A stretch of DNA of 64,000 nt from Vibrio xiamenensis (GCF_900100015.1 NZ_FNDD01000028.1:1-64000), one strand, 5' to 3'. Shown: positions 36,956 to 45,734, counted from the stretch's first letter. Numbers and translations: made by a program. The notes: generated by a model from the letters alone, not told the origin.

Positions 36956-38260
36956 TTAATGGGTTGGAAAACTTAGCTGCACTCTCAGGCCGCCTTCACT
37001 GCGATTGGTGACCGACACTGCCCCTTGGTGTTGGCTCACGATCCGTTTGACGATCGCCAGTCCAAGCCCCGTTCCTTCGCTGCCACGCGCTGTATCGCCG
37101 CGCGTGAAAGGGTTAAACAGTTTATCTACTTGATGCGGTTCAATGCCCGGGCCGTTATCTTCCACGCATACCCACACGAGTTTGTTGTCGGCGGTCATGC
37201 CGGTTGAGACTTTCACCCAGCCGTTTCCATAACGAATCGCATTGACCACCAAGTTGGTCATGGCACGTTTGATGGCAATCGGGCTGCCTAGCGCCGGTTT
37301 TACGTTTGGCTGCAAGGCAGTCTCAATTTGAATTTCATAGCCGCCTTGGGCGCTCGCCACATCGCTGGCTTGCTCATTAATATCGACGGCTTCAAAGGTC
37401 TGTTGATTGACCGGTTTGAGGTAGTCCATAAACTGGCCGATGATTTCGTTACACTCTTCGGTGTCGCTAATAATGCCTTCAGCGAGGTAGCTTTCATCGG
37501 GCGACATCATTTCGGTTGCCAAGCGAATACGAGTCAGTGGCGTGCGAATATCGTGACTGATGCCCGCCATCAAAAGGTTGCGGTCTTCTTCCAATGCTTG
37601 AATCCCGTCGGACATCTTGTTAAAGGCGCGAGTGACCGAGCGAATTTCCAAGGCGCCTTTTTCTGGCAGTGGCGGTGGAAACTCACCGCGCCCAACTTGT
37701 TTGGCGGCTTTTTCCAGCGCAATGAGCGGCCTATTTTGCCAGCGAATAAACAGCCAGCCACCGACGATGATCAGCAGCGCCATAATGATGCTGTTACGAA
37801 ATAGCGGCGCAAAGTCCTCTTCTTGCAGCTCTGAAAGTGGAATTCGCATCAAAAAGCCCGGCAGAATATCCGACTTCATCCACAGCACATAACTGTGCTG
37901 ACCTTGGCTCATGCGCACTTCGGTCGGCGCATCAAATTCCTTGGTCATCTCCTCGCTCATCAAATCGATTTTCATCGCGTGCTGATAGGATTCATCCATC
38001 TCGCTATGCTCTGGATGAATTGTGACGCCAAGCTGCTCCAGTACCTGACGGCGCTGCAGCGCGTTCATATTCAGACCGCCTTGCTGATTGAGCGGCTCTT
38101 TGAGCATCAAGTTAATTTCATGGCTGAGGATTTTGTTGAACTGCTGCAAGCTTGGCAGCAAAGCGTAGTTAAATACCGCGTAGTAGGAATAGATTTGACT
38201 GCCGATCAGCAGAGTTAAAAACAGCACAATGGATTGCGTGAATGAGCTGCGAAAGCGCAT
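36956..38260 (-). CDS. envZ: Osmolarity sensor histidine kinase EnvZ
   Basis: An inner-membrane two-component kinase (434 aa) acting on OmpR. It has a transmembrane helix at about 12-32, a periplasmic loop to about 155, a second helix near 158-175, HAMP (about 178-232), the DHp helix with GISHDIRTPLTRIR (phospho-acceptor His near 240), and a HATPase domain with NAIRYGN, DNGPGIE and GTGLGLAIV. It lies 68 bases downstream of ompR with a hairpin in between. Confidence 0.96.
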   Translation of the reverse strand: MRFRSSFTQSIVLFLTLLIGSQIYSYYAVFNYALLPSLQQFNKILSHEINLMLKEPLNQQGGLNMNALQRRQVLEQLGVTIHPEHSEMDESYQHAMKIDLMSEEMTKEFDAPTEVRMSQGQHSYVLWMKSDILPGFLMRIPLSELQEEDFAPLFRNSIIMALLIIVGGWLFIRWQNRPLIALEKAAKQVGRGEFPPPLPEKGALEIRSVTRAFNKMSDGIQALEEDRNLLMAGISHDIRTPLTRIRLATEMMSPDESYLAEGIISDTEECNEIIGQFMDYLKPVNQQTFEAVDINEQASDVASAQGGYEIQIETALQPNVKPALGSPIAIKRAMTNLVVNAIRYGNGWVKVSTGMTADNKLVWVCVEDNGPGIEPHQVDKLFNPFTRGDTARGSEGTGLGLAIVKRIVSQHQGAVSVTNRSEGGLRVQLSFPTH

Positions 38261-38284
38261 AGGTGTCCCTTGAATTTCAATAAT

Positions 38285-38306
38285 AAACCCGGCGTGGAAG
38301 CCGGGT
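38285..38306 (-). terminator. Hairpin between ompR and envZ
   Basis: AACCCGGC-ttccac-GCCGGGTT on the minus strand is followed by TATTATTG. It lies after the ompR stop and 25 bases before the envZ ATG. It may attenuate transcription into envZ, so that less kinase than regulator is made. Confidence 0.55.
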
Positions 38307-38328
38307 TAACAATAGAGTAAATGGTCAG

Positions 38329-39048
38329 TTATACCGCTTTGCCATCGGGCACGAACACATAGCCAAGGCCCCAAACGGTTTGAATATAGCGCGGTTTGCT
38401 TGGGTCGACTTCTAACATGCGACGTAAACGCGAGATTTGTACATCGATGGAGCGCTCCATCGCTGAATATTCACGTCCGCGTGCCATATTCATCAATTTA
38501 TCGCGTGACATCGGCTCGCGAGCATTGGTAACTAAAGTTTTTAGCACCGCAAATTCACCGGAAGTCAGCGGCATTGGCTCATCACCACGGAACATTTCAC
38601 GCGTGCCCAAGTTCAAACGAAACTCGCCAAATTCGACAATTGACTCTTCTGCACTTGGCGCGCCAGGCAGTTCGACACTTTGGCGGCGCAGCACTGCTTT
38701 AATACGCGCCATTAATTCACGCGGGTTAAACGGTTTTGGTAGGTAATCATCCGCGCCTACTTCCAAACCGAGGATACGATCGATTTCGTCGCCTTTGGCG
38801 GTCAGCATCAGGATTGGCAGCATGTTGCCAGCGTTGCGCAGGCGGCGACAAATCGACAAACCGTCTTCGCCAGGTAGCATTAAATCCAGCACCATTAAAT
38901 GAAAGTTTTCGCGGGTGAGTAGGCGGTCCATCTGTTCGCCGTTGGCAACACTGCGGACTTGAAATCCCTGCTCGGATAAATACCGCTCAAGCAGCGAACG
39001 CAGTCGCGCGTCGTCATCAACCACTAAGATTTTGTAATTCTCTTGCAT
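38329..39048 (-). CDS. ompR: Response regulator OmpR
   Basis: A DNA-binding response regulator (239 aa) for porin and envelope genes. Receiver: acidic DDD near residue 11, phospho-acceptor Asp in LDLMLPGEDG near 55, Lys in LPKPFNPRE. The C-terminal winged helix ends in SRLRRMLEVDPSKPRYIQTVWGLGYVF (about 200-230). The ATG at 39048 (MQENYKILVVDDD) is the family start with AGGTGGAA upstream; a much longer in-frame extension to 39330 is not credible. It is the left boundary of the toxin/immunity island. Confidence 0.97.
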   Translation of the reverse strand: MQENYKILVVDDDARLRSLLERYLSEQGFQVRSVANGEQMDRLLTRENFHLMVLDLMLPGEDGLSICRRLRNAGNMLPILMLTAKGDEIDRILGLEVGADDYLPKPFNPRELMARIKAVLRRQSVELPGAPSAEESIVEFGEFRLNLGTREMFRGDEPMPLTSGEFAVLKTLVTNAREPMSRDKLMNMARGREYSAMERSIDVQISRLRRMLEVDPSKPRYIQTVWGLGYVFVPDGKAV

Positions 39049-39473
39049 ATACCGATTCCACCTATTCAACAACCAGCCTCTACCAAAGGCAAAATGTAAC
39101 ACTGTTCTCGCTCCCACGGAGCAAAGGAAATTGTTAGCGTTTATTTCCTTTTTAGCGAATGTCATCTGCGGTTGCAATCGGAGTGGGTCAAGATTCTGAA
39201 AACAAACCTGTCGCGCTTTTAAGGTTTGGTCGATTTGCTGGTTTTTAGCGGCTTTTATCTGGTTATTTATATCGCGAATATCGTCCGCTTTTGCTGCGAA
39301 ATTATCACCAATGAGCTCTAAAAGAGGCATTTTTAACTGTGAATTTCGTTCCGTAACCTACGACTTTCTTAATGCCTATTAAATACCACTAAATGCCTAT
39401 CAAGATAGTGAGAAAGCCACCGACCTTGATTGCTAAAATTTTGTGCAATTCATTCAAGGTTAGGACAGCAATC
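39049..39473. promoter_or_regulatory. Intergenic region with ompR and effector promoters
   Basis: A 425-base stretch without a supportable gene. It must carry the ompR promoter (minus strand) and the promoter of the DUF4150 effector (plus strand). A nine-base direct repeat AATGCCTAT occurs at 39371-39379 and 39392-39400, 21 bp apart (two helical turns), 74-100 bases before the effector ATG. No attachment site or insertion-sequence end is visible here. Confidence 0.6.
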
Positions 39474-41837
39474 ATGGGCGTCACCGTCAATGCAAATGGA
39501 CTTAGCATCGTACATAAAGGCTCGGGAGGAGAAGCCAACGCGACTCTGCCTGATGTGTGTCTCACTCAATGTGGGCCGCCTGTGGTGCCAATTCCTTATG
39601 GCAACAATGCCAAATCGGCCGATTTAGTTGATGGCACCACCACCATCACGATGGACGGTGGCAACAGCGTCGCGATCAAAGGCAGCAAATTCTCTAAAAG
39701 TACCGGCGACTCGGGCGGCGACAAAAAAGGCGTTGCTTCCGGCACCATTGAAGGCGAAGCCGAATTTATCTCTGCCTCTCCAACCGTCAAATTTGAAGGC
39801 GCGGGCGTGTGCCGCCTGTCCGATCAAATGACCATGAACAAAGCCAACACCATGTGTTTAGGCGGCGCGCAAAACCCTTCGGTTACGGTCACTGAAGATG
39901 CAGAAGGAACCTATACCGTTGATTTAGAAGTCACATATGAAGATGGTGAAGGGTTTCAAGCAACATACATCTTAGTTGACTCTACTGGGGCTAAATATGA
40001 AGGTCAGCTAGATGAGAAAGGAAAAGCGTCTATATCTGGTGTGTCCGCTGGAGTTTTTACTGTTGAATTTGGTGAAGATCAGAGAGATTTCAAGCCACTA
40101 GAAAAGCACATAAACAAAAACCCACTCTATAAAAAGAAGTTTGATCCTGCTGAGCTATTAGAAGAAGCAAAAATGGGAAAGATCGGTTTCTGGGAGGCAA
40201 CCAAAAATCAAGCCGCTACTACCGGGAATTGGTTGTGGGGGGTGTTAATCGGAGACTTTAATAAGGATCCAACCTCTGGACAAATTATGTTGAACACAAT
40301 TCTTGGGGTGATCCCTGGAGTTGACCAAGTTTTAGATGCCAGAGATATTGGAGCCAACTTATTTTTTCTAGCTGATGAAAAAAACCGTTCTGATCCTGCA
40401 GCATGGGTTGATCTAGCTCTATCTGCTATCGGCGCGATTCCTGAAATAGGCTCGGTAATGAAAGGGGTTGGGCGAGCGATTAAATCTAAAAAATCTCGAG
40501 ATGATATATTTGCGTCTGTGAGAGCTATGGGGAAAGGGAATGTAGAAAAATTCCTTACCGAAATAGACTGGAGCTATCTCAAATATGAAATTTTGCAGAT
40601 TGTCGCAGAAAGTATCGCTAGCTTTGGACAAGTTCTGGATCAGCTTGCAAATTATGCTGATATGTTTGGGTATGAAGTTTACGCAACAGAAATTCTGACA
40701 TTTAAATCTAAAATGGAGGATATTGAGAAAGCTGCTGAAAAAAACATTCCAGATGCATTACTGTATTTTAAAGACCTACTTGATCAAGGTTTGAAAAGAG
40801 GGCATTCGCGTTCAACGAAAGGCTCTCATGAAGCGAAAAGTAGCGCAGAAAGTGGAAGCCATACTGAAACGGTCAGTGAAGATAAGAAAAACAAAAAAGC
40901 TGATAAGTGCTGGTTGTGTGAAAAAAACATTGGTAAAAAGAAACAGAAAAAACCATCTGCGACGTATTGTGAACATAATGGCTATAAGGGGAAGCATTAC
41001 TCCGAGAAAGATAAACATTTTGGCTTCACAAAGCGTGGTAATAGTGATAATGGGCATTATCCTTGGCAGCTTTTGAAAGCTCACAATAAGCGAAAAAATG
41101 CATCTCCAATGCGGCACCCTCTATATGCGCGATGCTATGACAAAACTGAAGATGGAAAAGGATATGTTCGTCCACAGCAGATATGGAGTAAAGCTGAGGC
41201 TTTAAAAGAATTTGATGCTCTTAAAAAATTGGATTTAAGTGATAAAGATGACATGCCAGGTGTAGAGAAAAACTTGCAAGCACATCATATTATTACAGTT
41301 GACGAGATGAAGAATAATAAATTTCTTTTTAATAAGTTACCCTATCTTGGTTATGATCTGAATGATTGGCATAACATTGTAGTTCTACCTGGAATTCCTG
41401 AACTAGCATGTTTCTATGAGATGCCATTACACAGTGGGTCACATCCAACACCGTATACAGTTAAAGTTAAAAATGAACTTAATAAACTCTCAATTAGGAT
41501 TAAAGAGTCTGAATTTTGTGATGAACCTGCTCTTAAAGCTGCAGAAAAAATTTGTGATGAGCTTATAGATATTAGTGATTCAATTCATCAATTAATTATG
41601 GATTTTGATGAGGATGGCGCATTAAATAATAACTTCCATGATATTTATCATACGGGAAATAAGGGATGTTGTAATCAGCTAAATCATTCAACGATTAGTG
41701 AGGGTTTATTAGCTTGCCGACATCGGGTTGCATCATTGGAAAATCCTAATTTGCATCATGATTTTAGAACAACTATTAAAAGGAAAACACAGAGAATTCC
41801 TTATTCTGGCAAAAAAAGTTCTCCTATAGGATACTGA
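39474..41837 (+). CDS. PAAR-like (DUF4150) effector with C-terminal AHH nuclease
   Basis: A 787-aa polymorphic toxin, probably delivered by type VI secretion. Residues 1-140 form the PAAR-like DUF4150 tip domain (GGEANATLPDVCLTQCGPP, later CLGGAQNPSV). About 145-205 is a small transthyretin-like module, and 230-410 is a helical pre-toxin region (GNWLWGVLIGDFN, IPGVDQVLDARDIGAN). A CWLC/YCEH cysteine-histidine cluster at about 480-505 follows. The toxin end contains LQAHHII near 602, YDLNDWHN and HSGSHPTPY, the AHH-type HNH nuclease signature. The ATG at 39474 (MGVTVNANG) matches the family; an upstream extension is unlikely. Base composition drops sharply after about residue 150, marking the carrier/toxin border. 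Two small genes directly downstream are likely immunity genes. Confidence 0.85.
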   Translation: MGVTVNANGLSIVHKGSGGEANATLPDVCLTQCGPPVVPIPYGNNAKSADLVDGTTTITMDGGNSVAIKGSKFSKSTGDSGGDKKGVASGTIEGEAEFISASPTVKFEGAGVCRLSDQMTMNKANTMCLGGAQNPSVTVTEDAEGTYTVDLEVTYEDGEGFQATYILVDSTGAKYEGQLDEKGKASISGVSAGVFTVEFGEDQRDFKPLEKHINKNPLYKKKFDPAELLEEAKMGKIGFWEATKNQAATTGNWLWGVLIGDFNKDPTSGQIMLNTILGVIPGVDQVLDARDIGANLFFLADEKNRSDPAAWVDLALSAIGAIPEIGSVMKGVGRAIKSKKSRDDIFASVRAMGKGNVEKFLTEIDWSYLKYEILQIVAESIASFGQVLDQLANYADMFGYEVYATEILTFKSKMEDIEKAAEKNIPDALLYFKDLLDQGLKRGHSRSTKGSHEAKSSAESGSHTETVSEDKKNKKADKCWLCEKNIGKKKQKKPSATYCEHNGYKGKHYSEKDKHFGFTKRGNSDNGHYPWQLLKAHNKRKNASPMRHPLYARCYDKTEDGKGYVRPQQIWSKAEALKEFDALKKLDLSDKDDMPGVEKNLQAHHIITVDEMKNNKFLFNKLPYLGYDLNDWHNIVVLPGIPELACFYEMPLHSGSHPTPYTVKVKNELNKLSIRIKESEFCDEPALKAAEKICDELIDISDSIHQLIMDFDEDGALNNNFHDIYHTGNKGCCNQLNHSTISEGLLACRHRVASLENPNLHHDFRTTIKRKTQRIPYSGKKSSPIGY
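39610..39926 (+). repeat. 317-bp direct repeat, copy 1 (effector carrier)
   Basis: This part of the effector gene is repeated without gaps at 43023-43339. By eye about 13 of 317 positions differ, nearly all at third codon positions. Similarity at DNA level stops sharply at both ends, although the proteins remain related beyond the right end. Confidence 0.93.
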
Positions 41838-41839
41838 TA

Positions 41840-42394
41840 ATGAATTATTACAAGTTAGTAAATAAATTTGAAGATGGAGAGGGATCATTTACGGTTCAAG
41901 AACCTTGGGATGAAGTTCTTGAATATTTTAACCCTCAGTATAAAATTATGAAAATAAAGGCATCTGTATTAGTTGATGAATACAAAGAAAAGGGGATGTC
42001 AGATTTTCTTAAAATAGGTTTAGGTAAGTTAGCAAGTAAAAAAATTCAAAAAATATTCTTTGATAATGGTATTAGTGGTATTCAATTTGTACCTGTTGAA
42101 GTTGAAAATAATGGTAAGTATACTGAATATGCATTTATGAATGTCATAGCTCATTATGATTTGCTGGATCCTGTTTCTTCTAACGCTAAGAAATTTAGCG
42201 ATGCTCTTGGTGGGTATACTAGAGTTCGTAAAGAGATTATTGATCAGAAAAAATTAGATTCATTAGATATTAAGCATGATTGTTTTACTCTTTCTACATA
42301 TAAAGAATCGTATTACGTTAGTGAAAGAGTAAAAGATATATTAGAAAAAACAGGTGTTTCTGGAATAAAGTTTAAATCTATGGAGATATTATGA
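41840..42394 (+). CDS. Probable immunity protein (DUF1629/Imm11-like), cassette 1
   Basis: A 184-aa cytosolic protein starting two bases after the effector stop, the classic immunity position. It begins MNYYKLVNKFEDGE and ends with SERVKDILEKTGVSGIKFKSMEIL, which resembles the DUF1629 (Imm11, MXAN_0049-type) pattern of a C-terminal helix followed by an xGIKF/xGIEF strand. Several other genes in the island share this ending. The low G+C matches the toxin half. It presumably blocks the AHH nuclease at 39474-41837. Confidence 0.7.
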   Translation: MNYYKLVNKFEDGEGSFTVQEPWDEVLEYFNPQYKIMKIKASVLVDEYKEKGMSDFLKIGLGKLASKKIQKIFFDNGISGIQFVPVEVENNGKYTEYAFMNVIAHYDLLDPVSSNAKKFSDALGGYTRVRKEIIDQKKLDSLDIKHDCFTLSTYKESYYVSERVKDILEKTGVSGIKFKSMEIL

Positions 42395-42747
42395 TCGAAC
42401 AAAAGTTTCAGGAGTTAGGAAAGTTGATGGAAATTAAAAATAATTCATTGTTTCCAAAAATGGCTGATTTGGTATTGGTTTTCTTTCCTTCTCCTGGTTT
42501 ATTTGTTAGGGATAATATAGTTATTCCTAATGAGTTTAAATCTGAAGCTTCAATATATTATGAAGCTGATGGAGAGCCTTTTGAGGATATGTATATATTT
42601 TTACCTGCAGTTTTGCAAACTCAATATGATTTAGGGGACAGAAAATCAGGTATTGTATATGAAAAAGATACTTTAAAATTTGAACCTAGTCTTGTTGAAG
42701 CGTTGTTAGAGCAATCACCTAAGGTGATTGAGCATCGTTCAAGTTAG
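42391..42747 (+). CDS. Small second immunity-like protein, cassette 1
   Basis: A 118-aa protein whose ATG overlaps the preceding stop (ATGA), so the two are translated together. The segment NNSLFPKMADLVLVFFPSP and the ending EPSLVEALLEQSPKVIEH resemble the 163- and 139-aa proteins at 46975 and 48071, which end in a similar helix. These look like one family accompanying the larger DUF1629-like proteins. I know no name for it. It is followed by the cassette terminator. Confidence 0.55.
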   Translation: MIEQKFQELGKLMEIKNNSLFPKMADLVLVFFPSPGLFVRDNIVIPNEFKSEASIYYEADGEPFEDMYIFLPAVLQTQYDLGDRKSGIVYEKDTLKFEPSLVEALLEQSPKVIEHRSS

Positions 42748-42753
42748 TTAATA

Positions 42754-42778
42754 GAAAAAGGGCCTTGGCCCTTTTTCT
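42754..42778 (+). terminator. Terminator of cassette 1
   Basis: AAAAAGGGCC-tt-GGCCCTTTTT closes the effector-immunity unit just after the second immunity gene. The same structure is found after the last immunity gene of the island at 49176-49200. It may also serve greB from the other strand. Confidence 0.9.
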
Positions 42779-42788
42779 ATTACCCTCA

Positions 42789-43009
42789 TCACTCACCTTG
42801 CTGATAAGAGATAGAATTCACAAACCACTCTTTTTCGCCTTCTGGGGTTTTGACCACAAACTCGTCGTCGACTTCTTTCTTGACTAGTGCGCGGGCCATT
42901 GGTGAGTCGATGGAGATATAGTCTTTAGCGTCGCCGTAGATCTCTTCTGGGCCGACAATGCGAAACTTCTTCACCTCACCCGCTTCATTTTCAATTTCCA
43001 CCCAAGCGC
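42789..43009 (-). pseudogene. greB: greB 3' fragment (partial duplicate)
   Basis: Encodes the last 73 or so residues of GreB (from AWVEIENEAGEVKKF to ISYQQGE) almost identically to the intact gene at 49211-49693. The 5' half, including the coiled-coil finger that acts in RNA polymerase, is missing. At 43009 the match ends abruptly and a 13-base filler (43010-43022) joins it to the truncated effector carrier. It is a scar of cassette insertion, not a working gene. Confidence 0.92.
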
Positions 43010-43012
43010 TAA

Positions 43013-44374
43013 GTACATCTCTCCAAATCGGCCGATTTAGTCGATGGTACCACCACCATCACGATGGACGGTGGCAACAGCGTCGCGATCAAAGGCAGTA
43101 AATTCTCTAAAAGTACTGGCGACTCGGGCGGCGACAAAAAAGGCGTGGCCTCCGGCACCATTGAAGGCGAAGCCGAATTTATCTCCGCCTCTCCAACCGT
43201 CAAATTTGAAGGCGCGGGCGTATGCCGCTTGTCCGATCAAATGACCATGAACAAAGCCAATACCATGTGTTTAGGCGGTGCGCAAAACCCTTCGGTTACG
43301 GTTTCTGAAGATGCAGAAGGAACCTATACCGTTGATTTAACGCTGACTTATTCAGATGGCGATCCGGTTCAAGGCGCAACTTATACGCTAACCGACCAAA
43401 CTGGTGGAGTATTTGAAGGCAACCTTGATAACAAGGGTAAGTCTTCTGTAAGCGGAGTCGCGCCGGGCGAGTTTAAAGTTGAGTATGGCGAAGATACGCG
43501 TGAGTTCATGCCCAATAAAGCCACCAAACAAAATCCCAACTTTAACCCTAAGGCCAATGCCCAGCAGCTTATTGATGAAACGAAAAAAGGCGAAATCGGC
43601 TTTTGGGAAAATGCTTGGAAGCGAATGTCAGGCTCTGCCAGTTGGATTTGGGGCGTTATTTTAGGTGACTTCAACGATGATGCGTCAGTTGAACAGATCA
43701 TTGCGAATACCGCCTTAACCATGATTCCAGTGGTTGACCAAGCCGCTGATATTCGTGATTTATCCGCCAACATCATGACGCTGCTTGATGAAAAAGAACG
43801 TGATAAAACCGAGAACTGGTTGGCTTTAGCGCTGACTCTTATCGGTTGTATCCCTACTTTTGGCAGCGCGATGAAGGGGACGTGTAAAGTCGCGCTTAAA
43901 GCGACCAAAGGAACATCCAAAGACACGCTACTCGCAGTATTGCGCGGCATGGGCAAAGGCGACCCAGAAAAATTCCTGCGCTCTTTAGATTGGATGGATT
44001 ATGCAAAGCAAACCAGCGAAATCATTTCTGATGTTTTAAAACCTTGTATTGATGTGGCGACCGAACTGGCTTCTTATGCCAACCGCATGGGTGCAGAAGC
44101 GCTTGGCGAATATTTCTTAAAGCTTGCAGACGAAGTGCAAGTTATCGATAAGTTGGTTCCCAACAAATTGAAAGAGGCCATGGGTGAATTTGATGACCTG
44201 TTCTCGCGAATTCTCGGCAAAAGTGAAAAGCCATCACCCGCTAAGAAAAAGCATGATTCTGGTGAATCCTCGCAAGCGGGAAAAAGTAAAGATGAAACGA
44301 ATGAGCAAAAGGATAAAAATCAATTCAAATGTCCTGTATGCCATAAAACACCCGAAAAATGCGGTGCGTATTAA
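43013..44374 (+). pseudogene. 5'-truncated DUF4150 carrier, orphan cassette 2
   Basis: An open frame that lacks the first 45-50 residues of the PAAR-like domain. An in-frame TAA lies at 43010 and the first ATG is 43064 with no ribosome-binding site, so it is probably silent where it stands. From there it matches the cassette 1 carrier: the rest of DUF4150, a transthyretin-like module (DGDPVQGATYTLTDQTGG) and the pre-toxin region (ASWIWGVILGDFN, IPVVDQAADIRDLSAN, GMGKGDPEKFLRSLDW). It ends FKCPVCHKTPEKCGAY, a CxxC group where cassette 1 has CWLC. The nuclease is not fused but encoded by the next gene. Confidence 0.85.
43023..43339 (+). repeat. 317-bp direct repeat, copy 2 (effector carrier)
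   Basis: Second copy of 39610-39926, in the same reading frame. Recombination between the copies would delete 3,413 bp and join the cassette 1 N-terminus to the cassette 2 carrier in frame. Confidence 0.93.
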
Positions 44375-44391
44375 AATATTAAGGAGAAATT

Positions 44392-45165
44392 ATGGCACCC
44401 AAAAAAAGTAACTCATCAACTGTAAATTCTCATAATTTGATTGAAGGTAGTGGATCTAAGTTGGCTGCACAGATCCGTACTAAAAATAATTATGGTCCTA
44501 ATTTTAAGAAGCACCCATGGGCGGATAGTCGAGTTGACAGTGATCAATGCGGGCTCGAGGCTCATCATATTATTACTACAAAAAACTTAAATACGCGGAA
44601 TTGGAAAAAGTATAGAAGAGCCTATGAATATGATATTAATTCATGGGAAAATGGAGTCATGTTTCCTTCTGAACCAGATGTGGCTTGTCAAGCTTGTACT
44701 CATGTTCATCGCTCACATCACAGTGGTGGGTTAGATTTTACAAAAGTACAATCTAAGTATTGGAAGAAAGATTCTCCTGAGAAAGAAATAAATGATAATG
44801 TAGCGTCGTACTTGCGTGCTCTTGATTATAAATATATTAAATCTGTATTTTCGGATATAGATTCAATCAAGCAGAATGCAGTATCCAAGGTATATTGTAA
44901 ACCTGGAAATAAAGAAAAATTTTCTTTACACATGAATCAAAAATCAAAAGATATTCTCGCTAAACTTAATAGTTTTTTGTACACTATTTCAACTTTTGGT
45001 CATGATTATTCTCCTGCAAGTAAAGTTGGATGTGCGGGTGGTAAATCTGAAAATAAAAGTAAAAATAGAAGTTATTGTGAACATAGAATAAATAAAACAA
45101 GCCATGGGATTTTTAATCATGCTGATAATGAAATCAAGAACAGAACTTTGAAGGTTGGAGAATGA
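44392..45165 (+). CDS. AHH-type nuclease toxin as a separate gene, cassette 2
   Basis: A 257-aa protein with the AHH signature: LEAHHIITTKNLN near residue 55, YEYDINSWENGVMFPSEPD near 80-100 and HRSHHSGGL near 110, parallel to the cassette 1 toxin end. A YCEH motif lies near the C-terminus (about 228) instead of before the nuclease core. It starts 17 bases after the carrier stop with a good AAGGAGA site; its frame differs from the carrier and has its own upstream stop. It is therefore a true separate gene, not a simple frameshift. It is AT-rich. The following immunity gene overlaps by four bases. Confidence 0.75.
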   Translation: MAPKKSNSSTVNSHNLIEGSGSKLAAQIRTKNNYGPNFKKHPWADSRVDSDQCGLEAHHIITTKNLNTRNWKKYRRAYEYDINSWENGVMFPSEPDVACQACTHVHRSHHSGGLDFTKVQSKYWKKDSPEKEINDNVASYLRALDYKYIKSVFSDIDSIKQNAVSKVYCKPGNKEKFSLHMNQKSKDILAKLNSFLYTISTFGHDYSPASKVGCAGGKSENKSKNRSYCEHRINKTSHGIFNHADNEIKNRTLKVGE

Positions 45166-45734
45166 GCGATTACTATTTTGCTAGAGAGATCATTGATACA
45201 CCTTTTTATGATTTTCCTGATGAGCTATCTGATGCTGTGCCAGCAAATATTTTTTCATATCCAAATCAACCAGTTCCTCTTATAAAAATATTTGGACCTT
45301 TGGAAGATTATAATCTTGTAGATATATTTTTAATTCCATCACTTAGTATTGAATTTGATTTATTTGAAAGTATGTCCTTAGGTGATATCTTTGGAGTAAA
45401 TTGGGTGGATATCATTCTTTTTGATAAAGGAAATAATTACTACAAAATGTTGCAATTATGCAATGAAGTAAAAGCTATTGATAGGAATAATAGTGATTTC
45501 GAATTTTATGATGAATTTGAAGGAGGAGAGTTTATTTCAGGAATGAATAAACTTATTGTAGATGAAAAGCTAATTGATAGTGTCGAGCTTAGTAAAAGGC
45601 TTATTTTTAGAGACCCCGGCTGGAGAGAAAAGATTTTCTATCACGAATCTATTGTCAAAAAAATAATGGCATCGAATGTTAAAGGTATAGAGTTTTTTTC
45701 TGTAGATGGGTACTCAGAGTTTTTGAATGTATGA
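45162..45734 (+). CDS. Probable immunity protein (DUF1629/Imm11-like), cassette 2
   Basis: A 190-aa protein whose ATG overlaps the toxin stop (ATGA), indicating coupled synthesis with the nuclease. It starts MSDYYFAREIIDTPFYDF and ends HESIVKKIMASNVKGIEFFSVDGYSE in the DUF1629-like manner. It is a clear paralogue of the 187-aa protein at 47507 (shared YYFxRE, LSDAVP, YGVNW/FGVNW, GYSEF). Probably neutralises the toxin at 44392-45165. Confidence 0.7.
   Translation: MSDYYFAREIIDTPFYDFPDELSDAVPANIFSYPNQPVPLIKIFGPLEDYNLVDIFLIPSLSIEFDLFESMSLGDIFGVNWVDIILFDKGNNYYKMLQLCNEVKAIDRNNSDFEFYDEFEGGEFISGMNKLIVDEKLIDSVELSKRLIFRDPGWREKIFYHESIVKKIMASNVKGIEFFSVDGYSEFLNV

Larger units (their letters stand above)
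42754..43009. repeat. 256-bp direct repeat, copy 1 (terminator plus greB 3' end)
   Basis: Collinear with 49176-49431 without gaps. It includes the cassette terminator and the last 221 bases of greB. Only scattered differences are seen, among them the stop codon (TGA here, TAA in intact greB) and the centre of the terminator stem (TT here, AA there). Confidence 0.92.

Noticed and set aside
39049..39330. N-terminal extension of OmpR by 94 residues
   Set aside because: The family starts at MQENYKILVVDDD, and the extension covers the promoter region and resembles no known domain.
42789..43001. A second functional greB
   Set aside because: Only the C-terminal half remains. The coiled-coil finger with its acidic tip is missing and the upstream sequence is from the effector gene.
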